DNA of 64,000 nt, from positions 1,054,001 to 1,118,000 of the forward strand of contig CAWDHQ010000002.1 of assembly GCA_963802215.1 (NCBI GenBank). Direction: 5' to 3'. This document shows positions 7,542 through 15,124 of this stretch, in pieces. Both the position numbers and the translations under genes were made by a program. The notes under the pieces are model-generated. The model was not told the origin of the DNA. It saw only the letters and a list, made by a program, of their open reading frames with translations, and did no database searches. The stretch's first letter is position 1. Every line of letters begins with the position of its first letter. The DNA is from SHZI01 sp963802215 (lineage in GTDB: Bacteria; Pseudomonadota; Gammaproteobacteria; Steroidobacterales; GCA-2729495).

Positions 7542-8083
7542 GGGACGACCTGCAGCACGAAGGCGTCCGCGTGATGAAAGTCGGGCTTCCCCGCCGGGTG
7601 GCGCAGCGCCCACCAGGTCAGTGCGCCCTCGTCCGACTCCAGCACGGCGGCGAGACCCACGCGGAGCGCCACCGGTGGCCGGGGCCCCGGCGGCCCCGGG
7701 AGCGCATCCATCCGGAAGTCCACCGCCAGGGTCAGCCTGTCGGCCGCCTGGTGCCAGCGGGTCGCGGGGATCCTCTTCAGCGGGAGGGTAGCCATGCCCG
7801 TCCGGTAGCTGCGGAAGCCGTAGGCCGCCCAGGCGCCAGACGGGGAGAAGTTCAGCTCCAGATAGCCGGAGGAGTGGGGATCTGCCACGAATGCCTCGAA
7901 GCAGGTGTGCCGCCACAGTTCGTCGGCGTGGTGCGGAGCCGTCGCCGGGGGAATCCGCAGCCGGGACAGATCGGCCCGGAGGTTCCAGGAGAGCTGCAGG
8001 GCGCCGTCGGCCCCATACGCGGCCGTCCCGTCGAACTGGCGGACCGGCCCGGGGGGCGAGTCAGGGTGGGGCAGCAGCTCCAT
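7538..8083 (-). CDS. DOMON-like domain protein
   Basis: The 181-residue protein consists mainly of a predicted beta-sandwich: LQLSWNLRADLSRLRIP, ELWRHTCFEAFVA, YLELNFSPSGAWAAYGFRSYR and WWALRHPAGKPDFHHADAFVL. These blocks match the DOMON-like family of proteobacteria and cyanobacteria. DOMON folds usually bind haem or sugars, but the ligand here is unknown. No signal peptide is seen. It overlaps the NamZ-like gene by four bases, so the two are made together and may act on the same cell-wall sugar route; that link is inference. The family is recognised from memory of sequence style, not from a search. Confidence 0.7.
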   Translation of the reverse strand: MELLPHPDSPPGPVRQFDGTAAYGADGALQLSWNLRADLSRLRIPPATAPHHADELWRHTCFEAFVADPHSSGYLELNFSPSGAWAAYGFRSYRTGMATLPLKRIPATRWHQAADRLTLAVDFRMDALPGPPGPRPPVALRVGLAAVLESDEGALTWWALRHPAGKPDFHHADAFVLQVVP

Positions 8084-8134
8084 CCGCCCAGTCTAGGCCA
8101 CCGCCGGTGATTCCGCTGCCAACGGCGCCCGTTC

Positions 8135-8953
8135 CTACCAGGGAATGACGCGCCCGTCCTTGTAGTCCAGGAACTGCCCGTTCTGTGCGGGCGTCATGCC
8201 GTCGATCACCTTGATGATGCCCGCCACGCTCTCGGTTGGCGTGATGGTGTTCGGCTGCTTGAAGTTCGTGCCATAGCCGAGCTCGCCCTCCACGGGCTTG
8301 GTGTCCACCGAGCCCGGCGAGATGGCCGCAATGGTCACGCCCTTCTTCGCGGTCTCGAAGCCCAGGGTGTAGACGATCATGTTCAGCGCCGCCTTGCTGG
8401 TGCGGTACTCGTACATCATGGACATCCTGGGGCTCTCGGCGAAGGAGCCGGCCTTGCTGGAGATCACGGCGATCTTCTTCTGGTTCGACTTCTGCACGTG
8501 GGGCAGGAAGTCGGCGACCAGCTTGGCCGGCCCCAGCGCGTTGATCTCGAAGCTGTTCCGGGCCTCCTCGTAGTCGATCGTGGCCGCGCCCTTCATGGCG
8601 GACATGTAGCGCGGCGTCTTGGCCGCGTTGCTGAGCAGGACGTCGATCGGCTGGTCCTTGTACTTCGCCGCCAGGGCATCCACCGCGGCGTGGTCGGTCA
8701 CGTCCAGCTTTTCGATCGTGATGTCCGGGTCGGCTTTCGCCAGGGCCTGCAGGTCCGTCGCTCCCGCCGGGTCCCGCGCCGTGGCGATGATCTTCCAGTC
8801 CCGGTCCGAGTACTGGCGGACGAGCTCCAGCCCGATGCCCCGGTTCGCTCCGGTGATGAGCACGGTGGGCTTGGCTGCGTCGGCAGCCGATGTGGTCATC
8901 AGGGGGGCGATGGCGGACAGCATGCCGGCGGCAACGAGAGCAATCAGGCGCAT
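8135..8953 (-). CDS. short-chain dehydrogenase with an N-terminal export signal
   Basis: The 272-residue SDR has a cofactor motif VLITGANRGIG, a catalytic YRTSK (Y-x3-K) with a preceding serine in VISSKAGS, and SNAAK in place of NNAG. Before the Rossmann fold is a clear signal-like segment (about residues 1-26: charged MR, hydrophobic LIALVAAGMLSAIAPLM, ending TSAADAAKP). SDRs need NAD(P)(H), which is normally cytoplasmic, so an exported one is unusual; the segment could instead be an uncleaved anchor. It closely resembles two other SDRs in this window (44006-44818 and 46901-47668), particularly across TGANRGIGLE-VRQY. The substrate is unknown. Confidence 0.85.
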   Translation of the reverse strand: MRLIALVAAGMLSAIAPLMTTSAADAAKPTVLITGANRGIGLELVRQYSDRDWKIIATARDPAGATDLQALAKADPDITIEKLDVTDHAAVDALAAKYKDQPIDVLLSNAAKTPRYMSAMKGAATIDYEEARNSFEINALGPAKLVADFLPHVQKSNQKKIAVISSKAGSFAESPRMSMMYEYRTSKAALNMIVYTLGFETAKKGVTIAAISPGSVDTKPVEGELGYGTNFKQPNTITPTESVAGIIKVIDGMTPAQNGQFLDYKDGRVIPW

Positions 8954-9099
8954 GGCGGGGAGTCTCCGGGGGCGAATGTGTAAAGAGCTTCGGCGAAGGG
9001 CCGGGCACCGTCAAGGCGGTCGCGCCGGCACCCCGGCAGGTGGTTACGCCGGTTGCCGGTTGCTACCCTAGGACCCTGGTTGACGAGGGGCAGCAAAGC

Positions 9100-9780
9100 G
9101 TGACGGACGGAGTGCTGATTGTCGGGGCCAGCAGGGGCACCGGGCTCGAGGTGACCCGGTTGCTGGCGGCGCGGGGCGAGCCAGTCACGGCCTTCGTCCG
9201 ACCCACGACGGACATGGCCGGCCTGCTCCGGCTCCGGGTGAAGCTGTACAAGGGCGACGTGCTGGACCCGCGGTCGGTGGAGGGCGCTTTCGCCTCGGGC
9301 GACTTTCGCGCCGTGATCGACACCGTCGGCGGCAAGCGCGGCGAGCCGCGTCCGGACTACCACGGCACCCGCAATCTGGTGGATGCGGCCCGGAAGGCCG
9401 GCGTGTCCCGCTTCATATTCGTCACGGCGATCGGCTGCGGCGACAGCCGGGGTACCGTCGGACCCCGGGTACTGGAGTTCCTCGGTGCGGTCCTCGAGGA
9501 GAAGACCCTCGGCGAGGACTACCTGATGGCGAGCGGCCTCGACTACACCATCCTGCGGCCCGGCGGCATGAGCCACGACGCCGCCAGCGGCACGGCGATC
9601 CGCACGGAGGATCGCAAGGCCATGGGCGTCATCAACCGGGCCGACCTGGCCAGGCTGGTGGTGGACTGCCTCGACGATCCGCTCTCCGTCGGCAGGGTCT
9701 ACCACGCCATCGACCCCGCCATAAAGCGCGAGGCTCCGCTCCAGCGGGGCGAGGAACTGCCCGGTGGGCCGGTCAGGTGA
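9100..9780 (+). CDS. NAD(P)-binding atypical SDR (NmrA/SDR_a5-like)
   Basis: The 226-residue protein has a Rossmann motif VLIVGASRGTGLEVTRLL, then VKLYKGDVLDPRSV, FIFVTAIGCG and YTILRPGGM, the pattern of atypical SDRs that act as NAD(P)H-dependent epimerases, reductases or redox sensors. It lacks the classical YxxxK. The GTG at 9100 follows GAGGGG; a longer frame reaching back to 8890 lacks a ribosome site and overlaps the divergent SDR gene. It is a likely paralogue of the exported protein at 60819. Substrate and partner are unknown. Confidence 0.8.
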   Translation: MTDGVLIVGASRGTGLEVTRLLAARGEPVTAFVRPTTDMAGLLRLRVKLYKGDVLDPRSVEGAFASGDFRAVIDTVGGKRGEPRPDYHGTRNLVDAARKAGVSRFIFVTAIGCGDSRGTVGPRVLEFLGAVLEEKTLGEDYLMASGLDYTILRPGGMSHDAASGTAIRTEDRKAMGVINRADLARLVVDCLDDPLSVGRVYHAIDPAIKREAPLQRGEELPGGPVR

Positions 9781-9886
9781 GTACCACCGCACAGTCCGGC
9801 AACCCGGGTGCGCCGCGGTGAATCCGGGCCGGGTCCCCTGGCGAAAATCGGGCTAGTTACTGCGTTTTTCGAGGCAGATCAGGACC

Positions 9887-10972
9887 ATGGCACGAGCCCA
9901 ACCTTCCTCCGGCAACGCCTTCGCGGGCGATCTCCTCGAGCGCGGCGCTGCTGGCTACGCCGGCTTTGCCGCCTCACTGATGCTCGAGCGGGACCCCGGC
10001 CTGGGCGAGCGCCAGGGCCCGAACGCGCTGACGGCCTGGCGGTCGCACCTGACCCAGCGGGTGCTCGAGCTCGCTGCCGCCGTCCTGGCCGGTGACGCGC
10101 GGCTGTTCCTCGGCAGGGTCACCTGGTCCCGCAAGGCCTTCCGGGCCCGCGGCCAGGACGACCAGGACATCCGCCACAGCATCCAGGCGCTGCGGGACGT
10201 GCTCGTCGAGCGACTGCCCAAGCCGGCCCTCGGCCTGCCGGTCGAGTATCTGGATCTCGCGCTCCGGCTCGTGGCGTCGCCGGCGCCGGCGCCGGATCCG
10301 TCGGAGCTGGACCCGAGGCATCCGCCGGACCGCCTTGCCCTCGAGTACCTGCAGAAGATCCTGGAAGGCAACGTGGCCGATGCCATTTCGATCGTCACGA
10401 CGGCGGCGCTGAATGGCCTTGGCCCTCGCGCGGCCTACACCGACGTGCTCCTGCCCGCCCAGCGGGAGGTCGGGCGGCTCTGGCATGCCGGCGAGATCAG
10501 CATCGCCGAAGAGCACATGGTGACCTCCGCGACCCAGCGCACCATGGCCGTGGTGGCCAGCCAGGCCCCACGCCAGCCCGCCAACGGGCGCACGGTCGTG
10601 GTTGCTGCCGTCTCGGGCAATGTCCACGACGTCGGCCTGCGGGCACTCGCCGACATGTACCAGCTGGCCGGCTGGCGCGTCATCTTCATCGGCGCGGATG
10701 TGCCGATGCTGGACCTGCCCACCATGCTCGCGTTCTTCGAAGCAGACCTGCTGATGCTGGGCGCCACGCTGGCCACCCACGTGCCGCGCGTCGAGCAGGC
10801 GATCCGCTCCATCCGCGAGCGCTGTGAACGGCCGGTGCGCGTGGTAGTGGGCGGCGCGGCCTTCGACGAGGTGCCGGACCTGTGGTCACGGATCGGCAGC
10901 GACGGCTACGCGCCGACCATCGACCAGGCCCTGGACGTGGGCGCCCGGCTCGTGGGCCTGCAGAGGGCGTAG
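9887..10972 (+). CDS. cobalamin-binding domain protein, possible B12 sensor
   Basis: The 361-residue protein has three parts. Residues 1-130 are helical and not recognised. About 145-220 is a four-helix cap domain (B12-binding_2) with WHAGEISIAEEH, where the WxxGxIxxAxEH pattern normally stacks on the B12 upper face. About 230-361 is a Rossmann B12-binding domain with NVHDVG in place of D/ExHxxG; the cobalt-binding H247 is kept. GADVP and VVGGAAF follow. There is no methyltransferase, radical-SAM or HTH domain, so it resembles stand-alone sensors related to CarH/AerR rather than an enzyme. Light or B12 sensing is inference. The next gene starts seven bases downstream. Confidence 0.85.
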   Translation: MARAQPSSGNAFAGDLLERGAAGYAGFAASLMLERDPGLGERQGPNALTAWRSHLTQRVLELAAAVLAGDARLFLGRVTWSRKAFRARGQDDQDIRHSIQALRDVLVERLPKPALGLPVEYLDLALRLVASPAPAPDPSELDPRHPPDRLALEYLQKILEGNVADAISIVTTAALNGLGPRAAYTDVLLPAQREVGRLWHAGEISIAEEHMVTSATQRTMAVVASQAPRQPANGRTVVVAAVSGNVHDVGLRALADMYQLAGWRVIFIGADVPMLDLPTMLAFFEADLLMLGATLATHVPRVEQAIRSIRERCERPVRVVVGGAAFDEVPDLWSRIGSDGYAPTIDQALDVGARLVGLQRA

Positions 10973-10979
10973 GGACCCC

Positions 10980-11291
10980 GTGCGCCGCCTCGCCACGATG
11001 CTCCTCATCCTGTTCGCCACCGGGGCCGGGGCGGCCGAGCAGGAGGATGCACAGGCCGAACTGGACAAGCGCTGCGAGGCGGCCCGGGAAGAAAAGCTCG
11101 CGCCGATCCGCGCGGAAATCTACAACGAATGCGTCGGCGACAAGCGGGGCGACGAAGCCTACTGCCGGCGCTACGCCGATGGCTACAACGGAGAGCGCAT
11201 CGGCGGTGGACCCCGCTTCTACGAGCTGCCCGAGTGCGAGGAAGCGTTCCGTTTCCGAAACCGGAACCGGAAGCCCGGCAGCACACCCTAG
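10980..11291 (+). CDS. small secreted cysteine-containing protein, unknown
   Basis: The 103-residue protein begins with a signal peptide (MRRLATMLLILFATGAGAAEQ). The mature part is charged and has four cysteines in KRCEAAREE, NECVGDKRG, AYCRRYADGY and PECEEAFRF, which could form two disulfides in the periplasm. The family is unknown to me; similar short proteins with a spaced four-cysteine pattern occur in other gammaproteobacteria. It starts with GTG seven bases after the B12-binding gene and is probably in its operon. It is not a lipoprotein, as no lipobox is seen. Confidence 0.65.
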   Translation: MRRLATMLLILFATGAGAAEQEDAQAELDKRCEAAREEKLAPIRAEIYNECVGDKRGDEAYCRRYADGYNGERIGGGPRFYELPECEEAFRFRNRNRKPGSTP

Positions 11292-11303
11292 CCGACCCTG
11301 TCG

Positions 11304-11681
11304 TCAGACCACCGTCACGAGCTCCGAGTACTGGCGGAGTGTGCTGTCGGCGGTAAGCAGCCGCAACGGCTCCGTGATCGCCTGGGCGACCAGCATCCGG
11401 TCGAAGGGATCCCGGTGATGCAGGGGCAGGCCGGCGAGGGTCGCCACGTGGGCGGCCCGGATCGGCAACTCCCGAAAGCCGCTGGCCTCGATGCCGCCGA
11501 TCAACTCGCCGACGTCGGCATGCAGCTTGCCGAGCCCGATCTTGATCGTGGCTTCCCAGAGACTCGCGGTGCTGACCATCACTTCGTCGGCCTCGCCGAG
11601 CGCACGGCGTGCCTCCCCCGGCAGCTGCCGGGAATCCGCCAGCCACCAGAGGAACACCTGGGTGTCGACCAGCAGCCTCAA
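11304..11681 (-). CDS. PIN-domain toxin of a type II toxin-antitoxin pair
   Basis: The 125-residue PIN-domain protein begins LLVDTQVFLWWLAD, with D6 as the first acidic metal ligand. SLWEATIK supplies the conserved glutamate, and HRDPFDRMLVAQA and LLTADSTLRQY supply the later acidic residues. PIN toxins (VapC-like) are magnesium-dependent RNases that cleave tRNA or rRNA when unchecked. The start is TTG at 11681, overlapping the antitoxin stop by four bases (TTGA), a coupling typical of these pairs. A longer frame to 11936 only reads the antitoxin gene out of frame. Confidence 0.88.
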   Translation of the reverse strand: MRLLVDTQVFLWWLADSRQLPGEARRALGEADEVMVSTASLWEATIKIGLGKLHADVGELIGGIEASGFRELPIRAAHVATLAGLPLHHRDPFDRMLVAQAITEPLRLLTADSTLRQYSELVTVV

Positions 11682-11917
11682 GACCGTCCGTCGAACCAGG
11701 CCTGCGCGGCCTCCGGTAGCGCGTCGTCGAAGCCCGCGGCAATCCGGATCCTGCCCCGCAGTGTGCCCGGCTTGCGGCGCCGGGGCGCCGTGCCGACCGG
11801 AACGAGGCGCGCCACGGGCTTGCCATCCCGGGCGATAATGACTTCCTCCCCGGCCGCGGCGTCGGCCAGGAGGCGCGAAAGCTGGGTCTTGGCCTGGTGC
11901 ACGTTGACGGTGGGCAT
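11678..11917 (-). CDS. Phd/YefM-family antitoxin
   Basis: The 79-residue protein has the N-terminal Phd/YefM DNA-binding fold (MPTVNVHQAKTQLSRLLADA, then GEEVIIARDGKPVARLVPV) and a C-terminal tail (GFDDALPEAAQAWFDGRS) expected to wrap the toxin. It neutralises the PIN toxin encoded directly downstream and represses the shared promoter. The ATG at 11917 is preceded by GGGGAG at seven bases. In-frame upstream starts to 12106 lack ribosome sites and read through the operator. Confidence 0.88.
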   Translation of the reverse strand: MPTVNVHQAKTQLSRLLADAAAGEEVIIARDGKPVARLVPVGTAPRRRKPGTLRGRIRIAAGFDDALPEAAQAWFDGRS

Positions 11918-11939
11918 CGATGGACTCCCCTCGCACTGA

Positions 11940-11953
11940 TTAGCTAAGGTTAG
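11940..11953. promoter_or_regulatory. candidate operator of the PIN/Phd pair
   Basis: TTAGCTAAGGTTAG contains two overlapping palindromes, TTAGCTAA and CTAAGGTTAG, about 23 bp upstream of the antitoxin start. Its A+T content stands out from the surroundings. Phd/YefM proteins autoregulate by binding short palindromes at this distance, so this is the likely binding site. No direct evidence is available. Confidence 0.45.
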
Positions 11954-12078
11954 TCCATGTGCATGCGATGTGCCAGTGACACGGGAGTCCGGTTGCATGG
12001 CCACGAGCATGCGCGGCTGACGCGCATCCGTCAGCCGCAGAAACCGGCCGCAATTGCCAGAATCGCCGCCCTGCGTCC

Positions 12079-13743
12079 CTAGCCCCTGATACCCCGGCTT
12101 CCCCACTCCGCCAGCGTGGTGCCGAACAGCCGGTCCACGTCGGCGAAGACCTGGGGCGCGCCCATTTCGAGCAGCGCCCGGTTGGTCGCCGGGAAGTCGG
12201 CGCGGCCGCCTTCCTCGGGCAGCTGGATCGTCGCGTCGATGACGATCTTGCTGGTGCGGCCCTGCACGGGCTGGCTCGGGTCGGTGATGATGCCCGTGAG
12301 GTCCTTCATGATCTCCGCTGCGGGCGACGGCTGCCAGCGGGACCCCACGGCAAACAGCACCTGGGTGCGGTCCATCACGTCGATGTCCCGGTCCACCACG
12401 ATGACTACCTTGGCGATCGGGTTGCGCTCTGCCACGATCCGCCCGGCCTTCAGTCCCTCGCCCGGCGCCTTCTTGTCGATGCTGAGGATCGCCACGCCCA
12501 TCAGGTCCTGGGGCTGGTAGATCTCGATCAGTCCGGGCACGGCACGGCGCAGGAAGTGGTCGTAGAGCGCGTCCTGGGGTGAGGTCACCATGCCCCGCTG
12601 CATGCCCGTGAAGGCATTCATGATCCAGGGGTCACGGCGGTGGGTCACCGCCGTGACGTTGAGGAAGAAGTTCTCCTCCTTGGCGGGCCCCATGTAGCCG
12701 AACATCTCGCCGAAGGGGCCTTCCGGCTGGCCCTTTTCCTGCAGCGGGACCTCGCCCTCGATGATCATCTCGGCGTGGGCCGGCACGAGGAGGTCGTTGG
12801 TCTCCGACTTCACGACCTCCACGGGCCTGCCGCGGAACCCGCCGGCGACCGCGAGCTCGTCGATGGGCTTGTCCCCGAAGCGGTTGGCCACGCGCGTGCC
12901 GCTGATGAACCACACCACCGGGTCCTGGCCCAGGACGATCGACACCTTCGCCGTCGCCTCGCCGCGCTTCCTCGCGGCCATCAGCATCTTCCAGCCCGTC
13001 TGGTTCGGCTCGGGGTTGAGCCCGAGGAGGCGCGGGCCCTTGAGCTGGCACCGGTAGGTGCCGAAGTTGCCGCCCATGACGGGGTCGTCCATGAACACCG
13101 AGCCGGTGTTGACGTAGCGGCCGGCGTCCGTGGGATTGGTCTGGACGAAGGCGAACCTGGTGAGGTCGATGTCGTCCCCGCGCAGAACCACCTGCTTGCA
13201 GAGGGCCTTCTCGCGGGAAATCGTGACCGGCGGAATCTGCGGGTAGCTGCCGTTGTTCCTCTTCAGCATTTCGGCCAGGTATGCCTTGGCGTTCCGGTAG
13301 CTGGCGGGACCGTTGCCGGGCACCACCGTCTGCCCGAAGACGATGGCGTCCGTGTGCAGGTTGGCCTGGAGGAGGCCGACGAGCGGGCCCTGCACCCACT
13401 TGCCGCCGATCTTCACCCGCTCGAAGTACAGCGCCGGCACGCCGAAGTAGGTGAAGCGGTCGTTGGCGCGGAACACGAGCCCTGTCGCCTGGAAGGCGTC
13501 CTGGTCAATCTCGGGGATGCGCAGCAGCAGGCCGTGGGCGTCGAGGGCGGCCATGTAGTCGCGCATCGTGTCGAAGGGGGCCTGGGGCGCGTCGGCTGGG
13601 TTCCGGGCGGCGTCTGACAGTCCTCCCGATGCCGTGGCGCCACCGGCCGCACACCCGGCGGTAGTCAGCGCGGCGGCTGACAGGGCCGCGAGCGTGGAGC
13701 CGGCGGCCAGTATTTCGCGACGGGACAATAATGAATCGGACAT
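12079..13743 (-). CDS. UbiD-family decarboxylase with twin-arginine export signal
   Basis: The 554-residue protein begins SLLSRREILAAGSTLAALSAAALTTAGC, a twin-arginine signal (SRRE) with a hydrophobic stretch and a possible lipobox ending at C31. The body matches UbiD: NTGSVFMDDPVMGGNFGTYRCQ, EGPFGEMFGYMGP with a conserved glutamate, and VDRDIDVMDRTQVLFAVGSRWQP near the end. UbiD enzymes use prenylated FMN to remove or add CO2 on aromatic or alpha,beta-unsaturated acids. Export of a prFMN enzyme is unusual but fits the Tat route, which carries folded, cofactor-loaded proteins. No UbiX gene is visible nearby. GGAG lies eight bases before the ATG. Confidence 0.88.
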   Translation of the reverse strand: MSDSLLSRREILAAGSTLAALSAAALTTAGCAAGGATASGGLSDAARNPADAPQAPFDTMRDYMAALDAHGLLLRIPEIDQDAFQATGLVFRANDRFTYFGVPALYFERVKIGGKWVQGPLVGLLQANLHTDAIVFGQTVVPGNGPASYRNAKAYLAEMLKRNNGSYPQIPPVTISREKALCKQVVLRGDDIDLTRFAFVQTNPTDAGRYVNTGSVFMDDPVMGGNFGTYRCQLKGPRLLGLNPEPNQTGWKMLMAARKRGEATAKVSIVLGQDPVVWFISGTRVANRFGDKPIDELAVAGGFRGRPVEVVKSETNDLLVPAHAEMIIEGEVPLQEKGQPEGPFGEMFGYMGPAKEENFFLNVTAVTHRRDPWIMNAFTGMQRGMVTSPQDALYDHFLRRAVPGLIEIYQPQDLMGVAILSIDKKAPGEGLKAGRIVAERNPIAKVVIVVDRDIDVMDRTQVLFAVGSRWQPSPAAEIMKDLTGIITDPSQPVQGRTSKIVIDATIQLPEEGGRADFPATNRALLEMGAPQVFADVDRLFGTTLAEWGSRGIRG

Positions 13744-13785
13744 GGGTAGTGCTCCAGCGTCGGGGTGCTTCGGATGCTGCCAATA

Positions 13786-14361
13786 CTAGCCGGCAGCATC
13801 ATGCACGAAGCGCCGTGCCTGCCAGCGGAGTACGAAAATTGCCGCGGTCACCACTACGAGGGCAGCCAGCCAGGCGCCGGTCCGGCCCTCGATGATCTGG
13901 AAGACAATGCCGTGGGCGACGGCCAGGATGAAGGCCGTCGTCGAGATGCCCTGCAGCTGCTTCCACCGGGTCGGTCCCAGCCGGCGCAGGCTCCAGTTGT
14001 TCGAGAGCAGCAGGAGGGCCAGGAACAGGACGCCGACGAGATACCCGCCCACGATGCTGGAGTTGCCGAGCCAGCCGGGCCAGCCGGGCAGGGGCGGTCC
14101 GTCCGGGCCGGTGATGTAGCGGCTGAAGTAGGCGGGTTGCATGACCTCGCCCGTGGCTGCCGCCAGGTGCGCGAGGCCGGTCAGGCCGGCCCAGATGCCG
14201 AGGTCCCGGCGCAGGAGGCTGTTCAGCGTCGGCCGGCCGGTGCGCAGTGCCGTGAGCGGGCCCAGTGCCAGGGCGGCGACGAGCAGGCCGAAGCAGAGCC
14301 AGGCGGTGAGCAGGCTGAGCCGGTCGAGGGCCGCGGCCGGGTCGCCGGTGAACCAGGCCAT
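13786..14361 (-). CDS. ferric-reductase-like transmembrane protein (MsrQ/YedZ-like)
   Basis: At least 191 residues with about five membrane helices (LSLLTAWLCFGLLVAALALGPL, LGIWAGLTGLAHLAAA, IVGGYLVGVLFLALLLL, TTAFILAVAHGIVFQII, AWLAALVVVTAAIFVLRW). Histidines in GLAHLAAA and VAHGIVF are placed as haem b ligands, as in the ferric-reductase/MsrQ family. It probably passes electrons across the membrane; no MsrP-like partner is adjacent. The frame stays open upstream through RLPRHALLLLFTAAAAA, which looks like the first half of TM1, but contains no ATG, GTG or TTG. The true start may therefore be a non-standard codon. Confidence 0.7.
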   Translation of the reverse strand: MAWFTGDPAAALDRLSLLTAWLCFGLLVAALALGPLTALRTGRPTLNSLLRRDLGIWAGLTGLAHLAAATGEVMQPAYFSRYITGPDGPPLPGWPGWLGNSSIVGGYLVGVLFLALLLLSNNWSLRRLGPTRWKQLQGISTTAFILAVAHGIVFQIIEGRTGAWLAALVVVTAAIFVLRWQARRFVHDAAG

Positions 14362-14413
14362 GGCCGCCGCGGCCGCTGTGAACAGCAGCAGCAGGGCGTG
14401 GCGCGGGAGCCGT

Positions 14414-15124
14414 TTACTGAAGGGGCCTGGCAGGGTCTTGGCCGGGCATCCGGCCCCGGGTGTGCAGCTGGTCGATCCGTTGCGTGACGGTGCTGGCCCA
14501 GCGCCGGGCCACCCGGCGCACCTCGCTCCAGGCCTGCACCGACGTCACGCGCGACACATTGGTGTCCATGTAGTCCACCGGGTCTGCGGCGCGGCGGTCC
14601 ACGGCCCGCGCCAGCGTCTCGCCACTTTGCGCGTCCTGCAGTTCCAGCACGAGGGTGGCTTCGCCCACCTCGTCCAGGAAGATCTCATTGCGGCCGGGCT
14701 CCTCGGGCGGCACCTTCGAGACGATGTCGAGCAGGGACGTCCGCACCAGCAGCACGTCCGGCCCCGGCTCCGTCGTGAGCGTCAGGTGGCGGCTTTTCGC
14801 GAGCTCCTCGCGGAACACCCCGGTGACGATGTCCACGAGGCGCTTCTGGTCCGCCGGACTGATCGGGAACTCCCGGTCCTGGGACCGGCCGAGGGTAGTG
14901 CCCGCCGTCGGGCGGACGGCCCGGAACTGCACTTCGATGGGCAGCAGGAGCATCCGCTCGTAGCGGCTGAGGTCGATGTCCGGCTTGACCCAGGCTTCCC
15001 TGAGACCCGAGTCCCGGACGGGGACCATGCCGTCGTAGGTCGGCGCGTCCGGTTCGATGACCGGGTCCGGCGTCGTGCAGGCCGCCAGCGCCAGGATGCA
15101 CGTCGCAATCAGCAGTCTCTTCAT
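14414..15124 (-). CDS. DUF3313-like lipoprotein
   Basis: The 236-residue protein has a lipoprotein signal (MKRLLIATCILALAACTT, lipobox LAAC). The mature region contains YERMLLLPIEVQF, TGVFREELAKSRHLTLT, DVLLVRTSLLDIVSK and EATLVLELQDAQSGETLARAVDRR, matching the DUF3313 layout. It should sit in the outer or inner membrane facing the periplasm; its role is unknown. ATGA overlap (15121-15124) couples it to the upstream cyclopropane-synthase-like gene, making it the last gene of this operon. The start was set by that overlap; the longer frame to 15238 is a shadow. Confidence 0.75.
   Translation of the reverse strand: MKRLLIATCILALAACTTPDPVIEPDAPTYDGMVPVRDSGLREAWVKPDIDLSRYERMLLLPIEVQFRAVRPTAGTTLGRSQDREFPISPADQKRLVDIVTGVFREELAKSRHLTLTTEPGPDVLLVRTSLLDIVSKVPPEEPGRNEIFLDEVGEATLVLELQDAQSGETLARAVDRRAADPVDYMDTNVSRVTSVQAWSEVRRVARRWASTVTQRIDQLHTRGRMPGQDPARPLQ

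Noticed and set aside
10283..10310. GCCGGC repeat run in the B12-binding gene
   Set aside because: It codes a short Ala/Pro linker and is normal for a GC-rich genome; it is not a regulatory or mobile repeat.
11304..11936. 210-codon single frame covering the PIN toxin
   Set aside because: The N-terminal third reads the antitoxin gene in the wrong frame; the real toxin starts at TTG 11681 in a TTGA overlap.
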